A DNA stretch of 64,000 nt from JB111 sp049856295 (GCF_049856295.1 NZ_JBNDMZ010000002.1:1-64000), one strand, 5' to 3'. Positions 34,934 through 43,901 are shown, counted from the stretch's first letter. Numbers and translations: made by a program. The notes: generated by a model from the sequence alone, not told the origin.

Positions 34934-35007
34934 TGCCCCCGGCGGGGCTTGAACCCGCGACCGACGAATTATGAGTTCGCTGCTCTGACCGGCTGAGCTA
35001 CAGGGGC
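34934..35007 (-). tRNA. tRNA-Met (CAT)
   Basis: A 74-nt cloverleaf with a 7-bp acceptor stem GCCCCTG/CGGGGGC (one wobble), anticodon loop CTCATAA and T arm GCGGG-TTCAAGC-CCCGC. CCA is not encoded. It is an elongator Met by the loop context; a lysidine-modified Ile (CAT) reading is less likely but not excluded. Confidence 0.88.
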
Positions 35008-35237
35008 GCGCGGCCACGCCGCCTCCCGCTCGCGCGGGGGCGTCGGCCACGGCGTCCCATCCTAGTTCGGCGGGGGACGCGCGGACGCGCACGTCGCCAC
35101 CGTGGCGCGCGGCCCTGGACCCACGGACCCACGTGCGTGCACGGCCGCGTGGACCCGGTCCCGTCCGCCCACGGAGCCCCTAGCCTGAGCCCCAGGGCGC
35201 GCACCTGACCGCGCCCGCGACCCGGACGGAGACCGAC

Positions 35238-35707
35238 ATGGCCGTTCGCACGCTCACGCTCACCCGCGAGATCGCCGCGCCCCCGAGGCTGTCTGGCGGA
35301 TCCTCACCGACCCCGCCGGCAGCGAGCAGGTCCTCAGCGGCGTCAGCTCGATCGAGATGCTCACCGACGGCCCGTACCGCGTGGGCACTCGCTGGAAGGA
35401 GACCCGCACGTTCATGGGCGGCTCCGAGACCGAGGAGATGTGGGTGACGGCCGTCGACGAGCCCCGCTCGACCACCCTCGCCGCCAACGCCCGCGGCGCC
35501 ACCTACGGGACTACCTTCGTCCTCGAACCGATCCCCACGGGCACCCGGTTGACCATGACCTTCGGCGGCGAGGACACCTCGGCCGGCGGGCTGCGCAAGC
35601 TGCTGGGCGCCGTCACCGAGCGCATCGGCATGGCGATGTCGAAGAAGATGATGACGCAGGACCTCGCCGACATCGCGGCCGCAGCCGAGGCCGCGCCGGG
35701 GGACTGA
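35238..35707 (+). pseudogene. SRPBCC-family protein, frameshifted near the N-terminus
   Basis: The first 15 codons from ATG 35238 (MAVRTLTLTREIAAP) read naturally into an SRPBCC/polyketide-cyclase-like start. The continuation (EAVWRILTDPAGSEQV...PYRVGTRWKETRTFMGG...) is in the next frame and runs to the stop at 35707. The shift falls in the five-C run 35280-35284; a sixth C would restore one frame of about 156 codons. Either the gene is inactivated or there is a sequencing error in the homopolymer. Family members bind hydrophobic ligands, but no specific role can be given. Confidence 0.82.
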
Positions 35708-35779
35708 CGCCACCGCCGGACCAGGGGTGCACCTCGGACCGGCCCCATGTCCGGTGCCGTCCCCGGATAGCGTGAGACC

Positions 35780-36280
35780 ATGCGTCGTCGTCGCCCCCTC
35801 CCGCCCGCCGATGTCCGCGCCCACCTCGCCAAGGACCCGCTCCTCGCCGCCTCCGAGCTCGCGGACGGGTCCTGGGCCCTCGCCTCGCCCGTCGCGCTCG
35901 TCATCGCGACCGCGGGCGAGCAGCGCCTGCGCCGGCCCTGGCACGAGATCCTCCACGCGCGCTGGGACGGCGAGTCGCGGCTCTTCTCCGTCACCTACGT
36001 CGACACGAGCGAACCGGTCCTCGAGCTGCGCACCAAGGACGACGACGTCCAGGCGCTCGCCGACGTCGTCCGTGAGCGAGTGACCTCCTCGCTCGTCCAC
36101 ACCCTGCGCCGGGAGCTGCCGAACGGGTCCGAGGTGCACGTCCACATCCGCCGCGGCGAGGACGGGGAGCTGCTCTCCCAGACGACGACCACCGGGCCGC
36201 TCGCGGGCGACACCGAGGAGGCCCAGGTCATCCTCGCAGCGGAGGCCGAGGCGCGCGGCGCCGTCGGGCTGGGGGAGTAA
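35780..36280 (+). CDS. conserved actinobacterial protein of unknown function
   Basis: A 166-residue cytoplasmic protein without signal peptide or membrane segment. The sequence is dominated by charged residues and alternating strands (ALASPVALVIATAG, FSVTYVDTSEPVLELRTKD, EVHVHIRRGEDGELLSQ). I do not recognise a named domain with confidence. TAGCGT at 35768-35773, six bases before the ATG, suggests a leaderless mRNA. It lies between the broken SRPBCC gene and the deaminase gene, all on the plus strand. Confidence 0.75.
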   Translation: MRRRRPLPPADVRAHLAKDPLLAASELADGSWALASPVALVIATAGEQRLRRPWHEILHARWDGESRLFSVTYVDTSEPVLELRTKDDDVQALADVVRERVTSSLVHTLRRELPNGSEVHVHIRRGEDGELLSQTTTTGPLAGDTEEAQVILAAEAEARGAVGLGE

Positions 36281-36330
36281 GAGGCTCGCCCGACTCGACA
36301 CCGCGGCCCGGCACCGGCGACAGTAGCGTC

Positions 36331-37335
36331 ATGACCGTCGACGACGACTTCCTCACCGCCCTGCCCAAGGTGGAGCTCCACCTGCACATCGAGGGCACGC
36401 TCGAGCCCGAGCTGCGCTTCCGGCTCGCCGAGCGCAACAACCTCGACAAGCCGTACGACACGGTCGAGGAGCTGCGCGCCTCCTACGACTTCGACGACCT
36501 GCCGTCGTTCCTCGCGATCTACTACGCAGGCATGAACGTCCTGCTCACCGAGGAGGACTTCTACGACCTCGCCCGGGAGTACCTCGAGCGCGCGGCGGCC
36601 CAGAACGTCGCCTACGTCGAGATGTTCTTCGACCCGCAGGCGCACACCTCGCGCGGGGTGCCGTTCGACGTCGTCGTCCGCGGCCTGCGCCGCGCCCAGC
36701 AGGACGCCGAGAACCGCCTCGGTGTCCGCAGCGCCCTCATCATGTGCTTCCTGCGCGACTTCGAGGCCGGCTACGCCATGGCCACGCTGCTCGAGTCGCT
36801 CCCGTACAAGGAGTGGATCGTCGGCGTCGGGCTCGACTCCGACGAGAAGGGGAACCCGCCGAGCAAGTTCACCGACGTGTTCGCCCGGGCCCGCCGCGAG
36901 GGCTACCGGCTGACGATGCACTGCGACGTGGACCAGGAGAACTCGATCGAGCACATCCGCCAGGTGCTGCACGAGATCGGGGTCGAGCGCATCGACCACG
37001 GCACCAACGTCCTCGAGGACGAGGCTCTCACGGCCGAGCTCGTCACGCGTGGCATCGGGCTCACCTCCTGCCCGATCTCCAACACGTTCTGCGGCGACGG
37101 CACGAAGGCCGACGAGATCCGCCGCTGCCTCGAGGCCGGCATCCGGATCACCATCAACTCCGACGACCCGGCCTACTTCGGCGGGTACGTCCAGGAGAAC
37201 CTCGCGGTCCTCGCGAACGAGTCCGGGTTCACCGCGGAGGAGCTGATCCGGCTCGAGCGCAACGCGGTCGACATCAGCTGGGCCCCGCCGGCTGTCAAGG
37301 CCGACATCCGCGAGCGGCTCGACGCCCTCGCATAG
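36331..37335 (+). CDS. adenosine/adenine deaminase family protein with altered HAGE motif
   Basis: A 334-residue amidohydrolase of the adenosine deaminase family. The first metal motif LHLHIEGT (near residue 18), the second His of IDHGTNV and the Asp pair of NSDDPAYFGGY (near 278) are present. NSDDPAYFGGY favours the adenine-deaminase branch over adenosine deaminase. In place of the usual HAGE, which supplies a metal His and the catalytic Glu, the protein has HCDVDQENSIEH (near residue 197), so the Glu position is shifted or lost. Purine salvage is the likely area, but the substrate is uncertain. Confidence 0.82.
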   Translation: MTVDDDFLTALPKVELHLHIEGTLEPELRFRLAERNNLDKPYDTVEELRASYDFDDLPSFLAIYYAGMNVLLTEEDFYDLAREYLERAAAQNVAYVEMFFDPQAHTSRGVPFDVVVRGLRRAQQDAENRLGVRSALIMCFLRDFEAGYAMATLLESLPYKEWIVGVGLDSDEKGNPPSKFTDVFARARREGYRLTMHCDVDQENSIEHIRQVLHEIGVERIDHGTNVLEDEALTAELVTRGIGLTSCPISNTFCGDGTKADEIRRCLEAGIRITINSDDPAYFGGYVQENLAVLANESGFTAEELIRLERNAVDISWAPPAVKADIRERLDALA

Positions 37336-37354
37336 GACGCTGCGGACAACGACG

Positions 37355-37397
37355 ACGGCCCTCGGCCGCCCGGCGGTACCCGGGTGGCCGAGGGCCG
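37355..37397. terminator. bidirectional terminator between deaminase and DHA2 transporter genes
   Basis: A 19-bp stem (ACGGCCCTCGGCC...) with one wobble pair and a 5-base loop lies between two convergent stop codons. Confidence 0.8.
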
Positions 37398-37421
37398 TTC
37401 ACGTGTCGTGGCGCCAGGCGG

Positions 37422-39041
37422 TCAGCCGACGACGTCGACCGGCACCTCGCGATCGTCGGCGCGACCCTGACCGGCCGGGTCCCGGGAGACGGTGGGCCGA
37501 CCGCCGGGGTCCGTCGTCGGGGCATGGGCCTCGTCCGGGAGCGCGGATCCCAACGGGGGTTCGGCGTCGTCGTGCTCCTCCTGGTCCTCCGGCGTGCGGA
37601 TGAACCACGCGAGGACCGCGGCGACGAGCGCGAAGCCCGCGGCCACGAGGAAGCCCGTGCGGGCGCCCGGCTCGCCGGCGGCGGCCCTGGGCAGACCGTC
37701 GTCGAGGTTGGCGCCGAGCACGGCGGAGTACAGCCCGACGAGCACCGCCACGCCCGCGGCGCCGGCCACCTGCTGCAGGGTGTTGAGGACCGCCGACCCG
37801 TGCGAGTACAGCGGGCGGGGGAGCGACCCGAGGGACGCCGAGAACAGCGGCGTGAATGACATCGCGAGCCCGAGCGAGATGCCGGTCTGGACCACGACGA
37901 TGAGCCAGATGGGCGTGCCCTGGCCGATCGTCCCGTAGAACAGCAGCCCGCCCGTCAGCAGGGTGGTGCCCGGGACGAGGAGCGCCCGGGGGCCGCGCGC
38001 GTCGTAGATCCGGCCGATGACCGGGGCGAGCAGACCCATGACCAGCGAACCGGGCAGGAGGATGAGGCCGGACTGGAGGGCGTCGAGCTCGGCGACGTCC
38101 CGGAGGAACAGTGGCAGCAGGTTGAGCGTGCCGAACATCGCGAGCGCGACGATCGCCATGATGCCTACGGCGATCGTGAAGTTGCGCGAGGTGAAGACGC
38201 GGAGGTCGAGCAGCGCCCGGTCGGTGCGCTGGAGCACGAGCTGGCGCCACACGAACAGGCCGAGCATGACGAGCGCGACACCGAGGACCGAGGACGCGAA
38301 CGCGACGGTCGACATGCCGAGCTGCCCGGCGAGCCCGCCCTCGCCCTCCGCCGCGAACTGGCTGAGCGCGAACACGGTGCCGCCGAAGCCGAGCGCCGTG
38401 AGGACGACCGACACGGGGTCGAAGGAGGGGCGGGTGGTCTCGCCGAGGTTCGTCATCCAGCGGGCGCCCAGGAGCAGGGAGACGACGGCGATCGGCAGGA
38501 CGATGGCGAAGAGCCAGCGCCAGCTCAGCGTCTCGAGCACGGCGCCGGAGAGGGTGGGGCCGATCGCGGGGGCCAGCGAGATGACCATGCCGACCAGGCC
38601 CATCATCCGGCCCCGGGAGCCGGGCGGGACGACGTTCATGATCGTCGTCATCAGCAGCGGCAGCATGATGCCGGTTCCCGTGGCCTGCACGACGCGCCCG
38701 GTGAGCAGGAGAGGGAAGCCGGGCGCCACGAGGCAGACCAGTGTGCCGAACGTGAACAGGCTCGACGCGGCGAGGAACACCTGGCGGGTGGTAAAGCGCT
38801 GGAGCACGAACCCGGTGGTGGGGATGACGACGGCCATGGTCAGCATGAACGCGCTGGTCAGCCACTGCCCGAGCTCGGGGTCGAGGCCGAGGTCCCGGTT
38901 GAGGTCGGGGACCGCGATGCCCATCGTCGTCTCGTTGAGGATCGCGACGAAGGCGGCGACGAGGAGCAGCCAGATGACCTTCATGGCGCGGGGATCGACG
39001 AACTCCTCCGCGCGGGTGGAGGTGGTGGTGCGGGATGACAT
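37422..39041 (-). CDS. DHA2-family MFS drug:H+ antiporter (EmrB/QacA type)
   Basis: A 539-residue transporter with about 14 predicted membrane segments. The opening helix VIWLLLVAAFVAILNETTMG and the motif-C-like stretch in TM5 (LAPAIGPTLSGAVLE) place it in the 14-TM drug efflux group. A charged hydrophilic tail of about 60 residues follows the last helix. ATG 39041 is used; the open frame continues upstream through tRNA-Asn and is not coding. No regulator gene is adjacent. It exports an unknown hydrophobic or cationic compound. Confidence 0.88.
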   Translation of the reverse strand: MSSRTTTSTRAEEFVDPRAMKVIWLLLVAAFVAILNETTMGIAVPDLNRDLGLDPELGQWLTSAFMLTMAVVIPTTGFVLQRFTTRQVFLAASSLFTFGTLVCLVAPGFPLLLTGRVVQATGTGIMLPLLMTTIMNVVPPGSRGRMMGLVGMVISLAPAIGPTLSGAVLETLSWRWLFAIVLPIAVVSLLLGARWMTNLGETTRPSFDPVSVVLTALGFGGTVFALSQFAAEGEGGLAGQLGMSTVAFASSVLGVALVMLGLFVWRQLVLQRTDRALLDLRVFTSRNFTIAVGIMAIVALAMFGTLNLLPLFLRDVAELDALQSGLILLPGSLVMGLLAPVIGRIYDARGPRALLVPGTTLLTGGLLFYGTIGQGTPIWLIVVVQTGISLGLAMSFTPLFSASLGSLPRPLYSHGSAVLNTLQQVAGAAGVAVLVGLYSAVLGANLDDGLPRAAAGEPGARTGFLVAAGFALVAAVLAWFIRTPEDQEEHDDAEPPLGSALPDEAHAPTTDPGGRPTVSRDPAGQGRADDREVPVDVVG

Positions 39042-39257
39042 GAGGTCTCCGGTCGGAGTGCGGGTGGTGCGGGTGGCGACGGGCCGCGGTGGTGCCGGGC
39101 GGCGGGTCGTCCGGGGCCGACGCGGTGCGTCAGCCGGTAATGGCGGCCGGAGGAGTCCGGCTGGCGGCCGGCACGGATCCGGTGGGCCGCGAGCGACCCT
39201 ACGACCGAACCGAGACGGGCGCGAGAACATTCCGGACGCGTGCCCGAGGGACGAGAA

Positions 39258-39287
39258 GGGCCCGGGATCCGATCGGATCCCGGGCCC
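39258..39287. terminator. 30-bp perfect palindrome downstream of tRNA-Asn
   Basis: GGGCCCGGGATCCGA followed directly by its reverse complement lies 5 bases beyond the 3 prime end of the minus-strand tRNA, as expected for its terminator. Confidence 0.8.
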
Positions 39288-39292
39288 GGGTG

Positions 39293-39364
39293 CTCCCGCG
39301 GTTGGACTCGAACCAACAACCGTTCGATTAACAGTCGAATGCTCTGCCATTGAGCTACGCGGGA
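39293..39364 (-). tRNA. tRNA-Asn (GTT)
   Basis: A 72-nt cloverleaf with acceptor stem TCCCGCG/CGCGGGA, D arm GCTCAATGGCAGAGC, anticodon loop CTGTTAA and T arm GTTGG-TTCGAGT-CCAAC. CCA is not encoded. Confidence 0.93.
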
Positions 39365-39506
39365 TCGTGCGACGACCGACTCTAACAAACAGCCGCGGCG
39401 CTCCGGGCCCCGAATCCGGCCCGGGACGCGACCTGTGGGCAGACTCACCGACGGGTGCCCGGCACCGCTGCGACGCGAGCCGGAGGCGCCCCGACCCGGT
39501 GGAACA

Positions 39507-40007
39507 ATGAGCGCCATGGCCATGCGTGAGATCAGGACCGTCGGTGACCCCGTGCTGCGCACCGTGTGCGACCCGGTGACGGACGTCGACCACACCGTCA
39601 AGCAGCTCGTCGAGGACCTGCTCGAGACGGTCGACCACGACGGGCGGGCCGGGCTGGCCGCCAACCAGATCGGCGTCTCCCTGCGCGCGTTCTCCTGGAA
39701 CATCGACGACGAGATCGGCTACATCCTCAATCCCACCCTGGTCGCGGTCGACGAGGAGCACTACCAGGACGGCGACGAGGGCTGCCTCTCGGTCCCCGAG
39801 CTCTGGTTCCCCACCGAGCGCGCCTGGTACGCACGCGCCGAGGGGACCGACCTCGACGGCAAGAAGGTCGTCGTCGAGGGGGAGGAGCTGATGGCCCGCT
39901 GCATCCTCCACGAGCTCGACCACCTCGACGGCATGCTCTACCTCGACCGACTCGAGCGTTCCGTGAAGAAGAAGGCCATGAAGGCCGTGCGCGAGATGAT
40001 GGCCTGA
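39507..40007 (+). CDS. def: peptide deformylase
   Basis: A metalloenzyme of up to 166 residues that removes the formyl group from nascent N-terminal Met. All three family motifs are present: AGLAANQIG (motif 1), DEGCLSVP (metal Cys) and HELDHLDG (metal His pair and catalytic Glu). There are three in-frame ATGs (39507, 39516, 39522). AACAAT at 39503-39508 would be a -10 seven bases before ATG 39516, making that the start of a leaderless mRNA. The usual longer annotation would be 39507. Confidence 0.93.
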   Translation: MSAMAMREIRTVGDPVLRTVCDPVTDVDHTVKQLVEDLLETVDHDGRAGLAANQIGVSLRAFSWNIDDEIGYILNPTLVAVDEEHYQDGDEGCLSVPELWFPTERAWYARAEGTDLDGKKVVVEGEELMARCILHELDHLDGMLYLDRLERSVKKKAMKAVREMMA

Positions 40008-40011
40008 CGCT

Positions 40012-40043
40012 AGTTACTATACCGTACGTACGGTATAGTAACT
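40012..40043. promoter_or_regulatory. 32-bp perfect palindromic operator
   Basis: AGTTACTATACCGTAC followed directly by its exact reverse complement. It overlaps a TATAGT -10 (40034-40039) located eight bases before the GTG of the MFS gene, so binding would occlude transcription of a leaderless MFS-TetR mRNA. The TetR protein encoded at 41583 is the probable ligand-responsive binder. Confidence 0.88.
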
Positions 40044-40047
40044 CGGC

Positions 40048-41583
40048 GTGACCGCGACCGATCCACGCCCCACCGACAATTCGAGACCCGCCACCGGCTC
40101 CCGCCGCTGGCTCCTGCTCGCCACGGTCGGCTTTGGCCTGCTCCTCATCACGCTCGACAACTCGGTGCTCTACACCGCGCTGCCGACCCTCACGGCCGAG
40201 CTCGACGCCTCCGCGTCCCAGTCGCTGTGGATCATCAACGCCTACCCGCTCGTCATCGCGGGCCTGCTCCTCGGCTCCGGCGCACTGGGGGACCGGATCG
40301 GCCACCGGACCATGTTCCTCGGCGGGCTCGTCGTCTTCGGCCTCGCCTCGCTCGCGGCGGCCTTCGCCCCGACGGCGGGCGCCCTCATCGCTGCCCGGGC
40401 CTTCCTCGCGGTCGGCGCAGCGGCGATGATGCCGGCGACGCTCGCGCTCGTGCGCCTCGGTTTTGACGACGTCCGCGAACGCAACTTCGCCATCGCCGTG
40501 TGGGGGAGCATCTCGCTCATCGGCTTCGCGATCGGCCCGATCATCGGCGGTCTGCTGCTCGAGCACTTCTGGTGGGGGTCGGTCTTCCTCGTCAATGTGC
40601 CGATCGTCGTCCTCGCCCTCGTCGTCACCCCGTTCGTTGCGCCGCGTGCACCTCGGGACTCGTCGAGGTCCTTCGACGTCCTGTCCTCGGTCCTCGCGCT
40701 CGCGATGCTCAGCGGCGCCGTGCTCGCGATCAAGGAGGCCTTCCACCAGCCGCAGGCATGGGGGACCGTCGGGGCGGCGGCCGTGGTCGCCGTCGTCGCC
40801 GGGGTGCTCTTCGTCCGCCGGCAGCGCAGCCTCGCCGACCCGCTGCTCGACTTCTCGGTCTTCCGCAACCGCGCCTTCTCCGCCGGCGTGCTCGCGGCCG
40901 TCACCGCGATGTTCGCCATCGGGGGCGTCCAGCTCCTCACCACACAGCGATTCCAGCTCGTCGCCGGGTACACCCCGCTCGAGGCCGGGCTCCTGGTCAC
41001 CGCGATCGCCGTCGGATCGCTGCCGAGCGGGCTCCTCGGGGGCCTCCTCCTTCATCGCCTCGGCCTCCGGGTGCTGGTCTCCGGCGGCCTTGCCGTCGCC
41101 GGTCTCGGGATCGTCGTGTCGATCATGGGGACGGAGATGGGGCTCGCGATCTTCGTCGTCGGACTCGTTCTCACCGGCCTCGGGCTCGGCGCCTCGATGT
41201 CCGTCGCCTCGACGGCGATCCTCGGCAACGCACCGCCCCGCCGGGCCGGCATGGCCGCCTCCGTCGAGGAGGTGAGCTACGAGTTCGGCGGGCTGATCGC
41301 CGTCGCCGTGCTCGGCAGCCTGTCGTCCTTGCTGTACGCGGCGAGGGTGGTCCTGCCCGACGGTGCGCCGGTGGCCGCCGGCGAGAGCATCGGGGAGGCC
41401 CGCGAGGTCGCCGACGTCGTGCCCGGCCTGATGGAGGCCGCGTCCGCCGCCTTCGACGAGGCGTACCTCGTGATCCTCTCCGTCGTGGCCTTCGCCCTCG
41501 TCGTGGCGGCCACGGCAGCGGCACTGCTGCTGCGGCACCACGGCCCTGGAACCGCAGCCAGCAGCTTCGAGGGGAACGAGTGA
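40048..41583 (+). CDS. MFS efflux transporter (DHA2-like) under TetR control
   Basis: A 511-residue transporter with about 14 membrane segments (first helix WLLLATVGFGLLLITLDNSV; motif-A-like GDRIGHRTMFLGG). LDNSVLYTALP at the start of TM1 is typical of EmrB/QacA-like multidrug exporters. It is translated from GTG 40048, eight bases after a -10 that lies inside a 32-bp palindrome. The stop overlaps the start of the tetR gene (TGATG), so transporter and repressor are co-transcribed and feed back on one operator. The substrate is unknown and could be a biocide, antibiotic or dye. Confidence 0.9.
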   Translation: MTATDPRPTDNSRPATGSRRWLLLATVGFGLLLITLDNSVLYTALPTLTAELDASASQSLWIINAYPLVIAGLLLGSGALGDRIGHRTMFLGGLVVFGLASLAAAFAPTAGALIAARAFLAVGAAAMMPATLALVRLGFDDVRERNFAIAVWGSISLIGFAIGPIIGGLLLEHFWWGSVFLVNVPIVVLALVVTPFVAPRAPRDSSRSFDVLSSVLALAMLSGAVLAIKEAFHQPQAWGTVGAAAVVAVVAGVLFVRRQRSLADPLLDFSVFRNRAFSAGVLAAVTAMFAIGGVQLLTTQRFQLVAGYTPLEAGLLVTAIAVGSLPSGLLGGLLLHRLGLRVLVSGGLAVAGLGIVVSIMGTEMGLAIFVVGLVLTGLGLGASMSVASTAILGNAPPRRAGMAASVEEVSYEFGGLIAVAVLGSLSSLLYAARVVLPDGAPVAAGESIGEAREVADVVPGLMEAASAAFDEAYLVILSVVAFALVVAATAAALLLRHHGPGTAASSFEGNE

Positions 41584-42179
41584 TGGCACGCCCGAGCAGC
41601 CGCATCCGTGCCCTCGACGCCGCCGCCACGATCGTCGGGCGCGACGGACTGCGGGCATTGACCTATGAGTCGCTGGCCGCCGAGACCGGGCTGACCAAGG
41701 GCGGACTTCTCTACCACTTCCCCTCCCGCGACGCCCTGGTCGTCGCGATGCACGACCACCTCGCCGCGCGGTGGGACGCGGACATCGCCTCGTTCGTCGA
41801 CGGTGACCCGGCCGAGGCGGACGCGGAGGCGCGCCTGGCCGCCTACGTCCGCAGCACCGCCAGCACGCCGACCCGTGCCGAGCTGCTCCTCCTGCTCGAG
41901 TCCGTCGACGTCCCCGGCCTCGTCGGGGCGTGGAACCGGGTCATCGAGGACTGGGCGCCGCCCGTGCCTGCCGAGGTCGACCCGGACGGGGAACCGTCGG
42001 GAGATGCCGGAGGCGATGGTGCGGACGGGGCGGCCGAGCTCGATGCCTTCGTCGCGCGCCTCGCGGCCGACGGCCTGTGGGTGTTCGAGGCGCTGACGGG
42101 CAACGCGCTGCCGGCCGCCGTGCGAGAGCGGGCGGTCGAGCGGATCATCGCACTCGGAACCGGGCGCCCCGCAGGCTGA
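41583..42179 (+). CDS. TetR family repressor of the adjacent MFS transporter
   Basis: A 198-residue regulator. The N-terminal HTH (residues about 10-55, ALTYESLAAETGLTKGGLLYHFPSRDALV) is canonical. The C-terminal ligand domain contains a 25-residue acidic/Gly loop (near residues 125-148). ATG 41583 overlaps the transporter's stop codon. An autoregulated transporter-repressor operon with one palindromic operator is the natural reading. Confidence 0.9.
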   Translation: MARPSSRIRALDAAATIVGRDGLRALTYESLAAETGLTKGGLLYHFPSRDALVVAMHDHLAARWDADIASFVDGDPAEADAEARLAAYVRSTASTPTRAELLLLLESVDVPGLVGAWNRVIEDWAPPVPAEVDPDGEPSGDAGGDGADGAAELDAFVARLAADGLWVFEALTGNALPAAVRERAVERIIALGTGRPAG

Positions 42180-42395
42180 CCGACGGGACCGACGACGACG
42201 ATCCCCGGTCGCCGGCGACCCGAATCGTTCACACCGGCACCACCCGTCCCACCCGCCACAGGCACACGTCCCGTTCCTGGCGCGATCGCCGACATTCAGG
42301 CATCCTGGTGCCGTTCCGCCGTGGATCATGCTCAGCCCGGTTCTCGCGAGGCCGTTGGGGAAGACGTCCCTCGCAACCGAACCAGGAGGCTCGAC

Positions 42396-42896
42396 ATGAG
42401 TGGTGCCTACACCCGCGGCGTTGTCTTCGTGCACTCCGCGACCCGTGCGCTGTGCCCCCACGTCGAGTGGGCCGCCGGCCAGGTCCTCGACGCGCGGCTC
42501 TCGCTCGAGTGGACCGATCAGCCGGCCGCGCCCGGACTGCTGCGCGCCGAGCGCTCCTGGGTCGGTCCCGTCGGCAGCGGCGCCCGCCTCGCCTCCGCGC
42601 TGCGCGGCTGGCAGCACCTGCGCTACGAGATCACCGAGGAAGCCGCACCCGGCTCCGACGGCGGCCGCTGGTCGCACACGCCCGAGCTCGGGATCTTCCA
42701 CGCCCAGACGGATGCGCACGGCAACGTCGTGGTGCCGGAGAACCGACTGCGGGCGGCCCTCGAGCACGCCGGCGACCCCGTCCGGATGCGGCACGAGCTC
42801 GATCTCGCGCTCGGTCAGGCCTGGGACGACGAGCTCGAGCCCTTCCGCTACGCGGGCGCCGGGGCGCCCGTGCGCTGGCTGCACCGCGTGGGCTGA
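42396..42896 (+). CDS. DUF3145 family protein
   Basis: A 166-residue cytoplasmic protein of an actinobacterial family, recognised from SGAYTRGVVFVHSATRALCPHVEWA at the start (read in two blocks) and DAHGNVVVPENRLR in the middle. ATG 42396 follows AGGAGG by six bases. In related genomes DUF3145 usually sits immediately beside the fabD-fabH-acpP-fabF cluster. Here an SDR gene separates it from fabF. The biochemical function is unknown. Confidence 0.88.
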   Translation: MSGAYTRGVVFVHSATRALCPHVEWAAGQVLDARLSLEWTDQPAAPGLLRAERSWVGPVGSGARLASALRGWQHLRYEITEEAAPGSDGGRWSHTPELGIFHAQTDAHGNVVVPENRLRAALEHAGDPVRMRHELDLALGQAWDDELEPFRYAGAGAPVRWLHRVG

Positions 42897-43067
42897 GGCG
42901 GTTCGTCGCGGGACCTCCTTCGTCGGGGGATGACGGCCCTCCGGGTCCTCCCGGCCCGTCGTCGAGGGCCGGCGACGGCACCCTTCGGTTCCGGCACTCG
43001 GTGCCATAGCCTGGTCGGACCGTCCCCGGGCACCGGCGCCCGGGGTACCCGACGAAGGGAGCACGCC

Positions 43068-43901
43068 ATGGCAGGCCGTCTCGAGGGCAAGGTCGCCTTC
43101 ATCACCGGAGCCGCACGCGGGCAGGGTCGTAACCACGCGATCCGCCTCGCCCAGGAGGGCGCGGACATCATCGCGGTCGACGTGTCCGACCAGGTCGCGA
43201 CCGTCCCCTACGACACGGCACGCGCCGAGGACCTCGCCGAGACCGTGCGTCAGGTCGAGGCGCTCGACCGCCGCATCGTCGCCCGCGAGGCGGACGTCCG
43301 GGACCTCGCCGCGCTGACCGCCGTGGCCGACGAGGGCGTGGCCGAGCTCGGCCGGCTCGACATCATCCTCGCCAACGCAGGCATCAACACGATGTCGCCC
43401 ACCCTCGAGATGGACGAGGAGATGTGGCAGACGATGATCGACGTCAACCTCACCGGCGTGTGGAAGACCGTGCGCGCCGCGGCCCCGCACATCGTGGCCG
43501 GCGGCAACGGCGGAGCGATCGTCATCACCTCCTCGCTCGCCTCCATGAAGACGAACGCCAACATCGCGCACTACACGGCGGCGAAGTCCGGCGTCGTCGG
43601 GCTCATGCGGGTCCTCGCGAAGGAGCTCGCCCCCCAGAGCATCCGCGTCAACACCATCCACCCGACCACGCTCGCCAGCCCGATGATCCTCAACGACCCC
43701 ACGTACAAGCTGTTCCGGCCGGACCTCGAGAGCCCCACGCGCGAGGACTTCGAGGAGGCGGCGCGGCAGATGAACCTCATGCCGACGGCGGCGCTCGAGC
43801 CGGACGACACCTCCGAGGCGATCCTCTACCTCGTCTCGGACAGCGGCCGCTACGTCACCGGCATCGAGCACGTTCTCGACGCCGGGGCGCGCCAGGGCTG
43901 A
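43068..43901 (+). CDS. mycofactocin-type short-chain dehydrogenase/reductase
   Basis: A 277-residue SDR oxidoreductase. The cofactor motif GAARGQGRNHA with the long insert typical of mycofactocin-coupled SDRs is at residues 14-24. It is followed by NAG near 104, the catalytic Ser in ITSSLAS near 148 and YTAAKSG (Tyr and Lys) near 163. ATG 43068 follows GAAGGGAG. Relatives such as carveol dehydrogenase hold NAD(H) tightly and depend on mycofactocin for reoxidation. No mft genes are in this window. The substrate, possibly a secondary alcohol, is unknown. Confidence 0.86.
   Translation: MAGRLEGKVAFITGAARGQGRNHAIRLAQEGADIIAVDVSDQVATVPYDTARAEDLAETVRQVEALDRRIVAREADVRDLAALTAVADEGVAELGRLDIILANAGINTMSPTLEMDEEMWQTMIDVNLTGVWKTVRAAAPHIVAGGNGGAIVITSSLASMKTNANIAHYTAAKSGVVGLMRVLAKELAPQSIRVNTIHPTTLASPMILNDPTYKLFRPDLESPTREDFEEAARQMNLMPTAALEPDDTSEAILYLVSDSGRYVTGIEHVLDAGARQG

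Noticed and set aside
34934..35237. tRNA-Met flank considered as a genomic-island integration site
   Set aside because: No integrase and no duplicated tRNA 3 prime end were seen; neighbouring genes look chromosomal.
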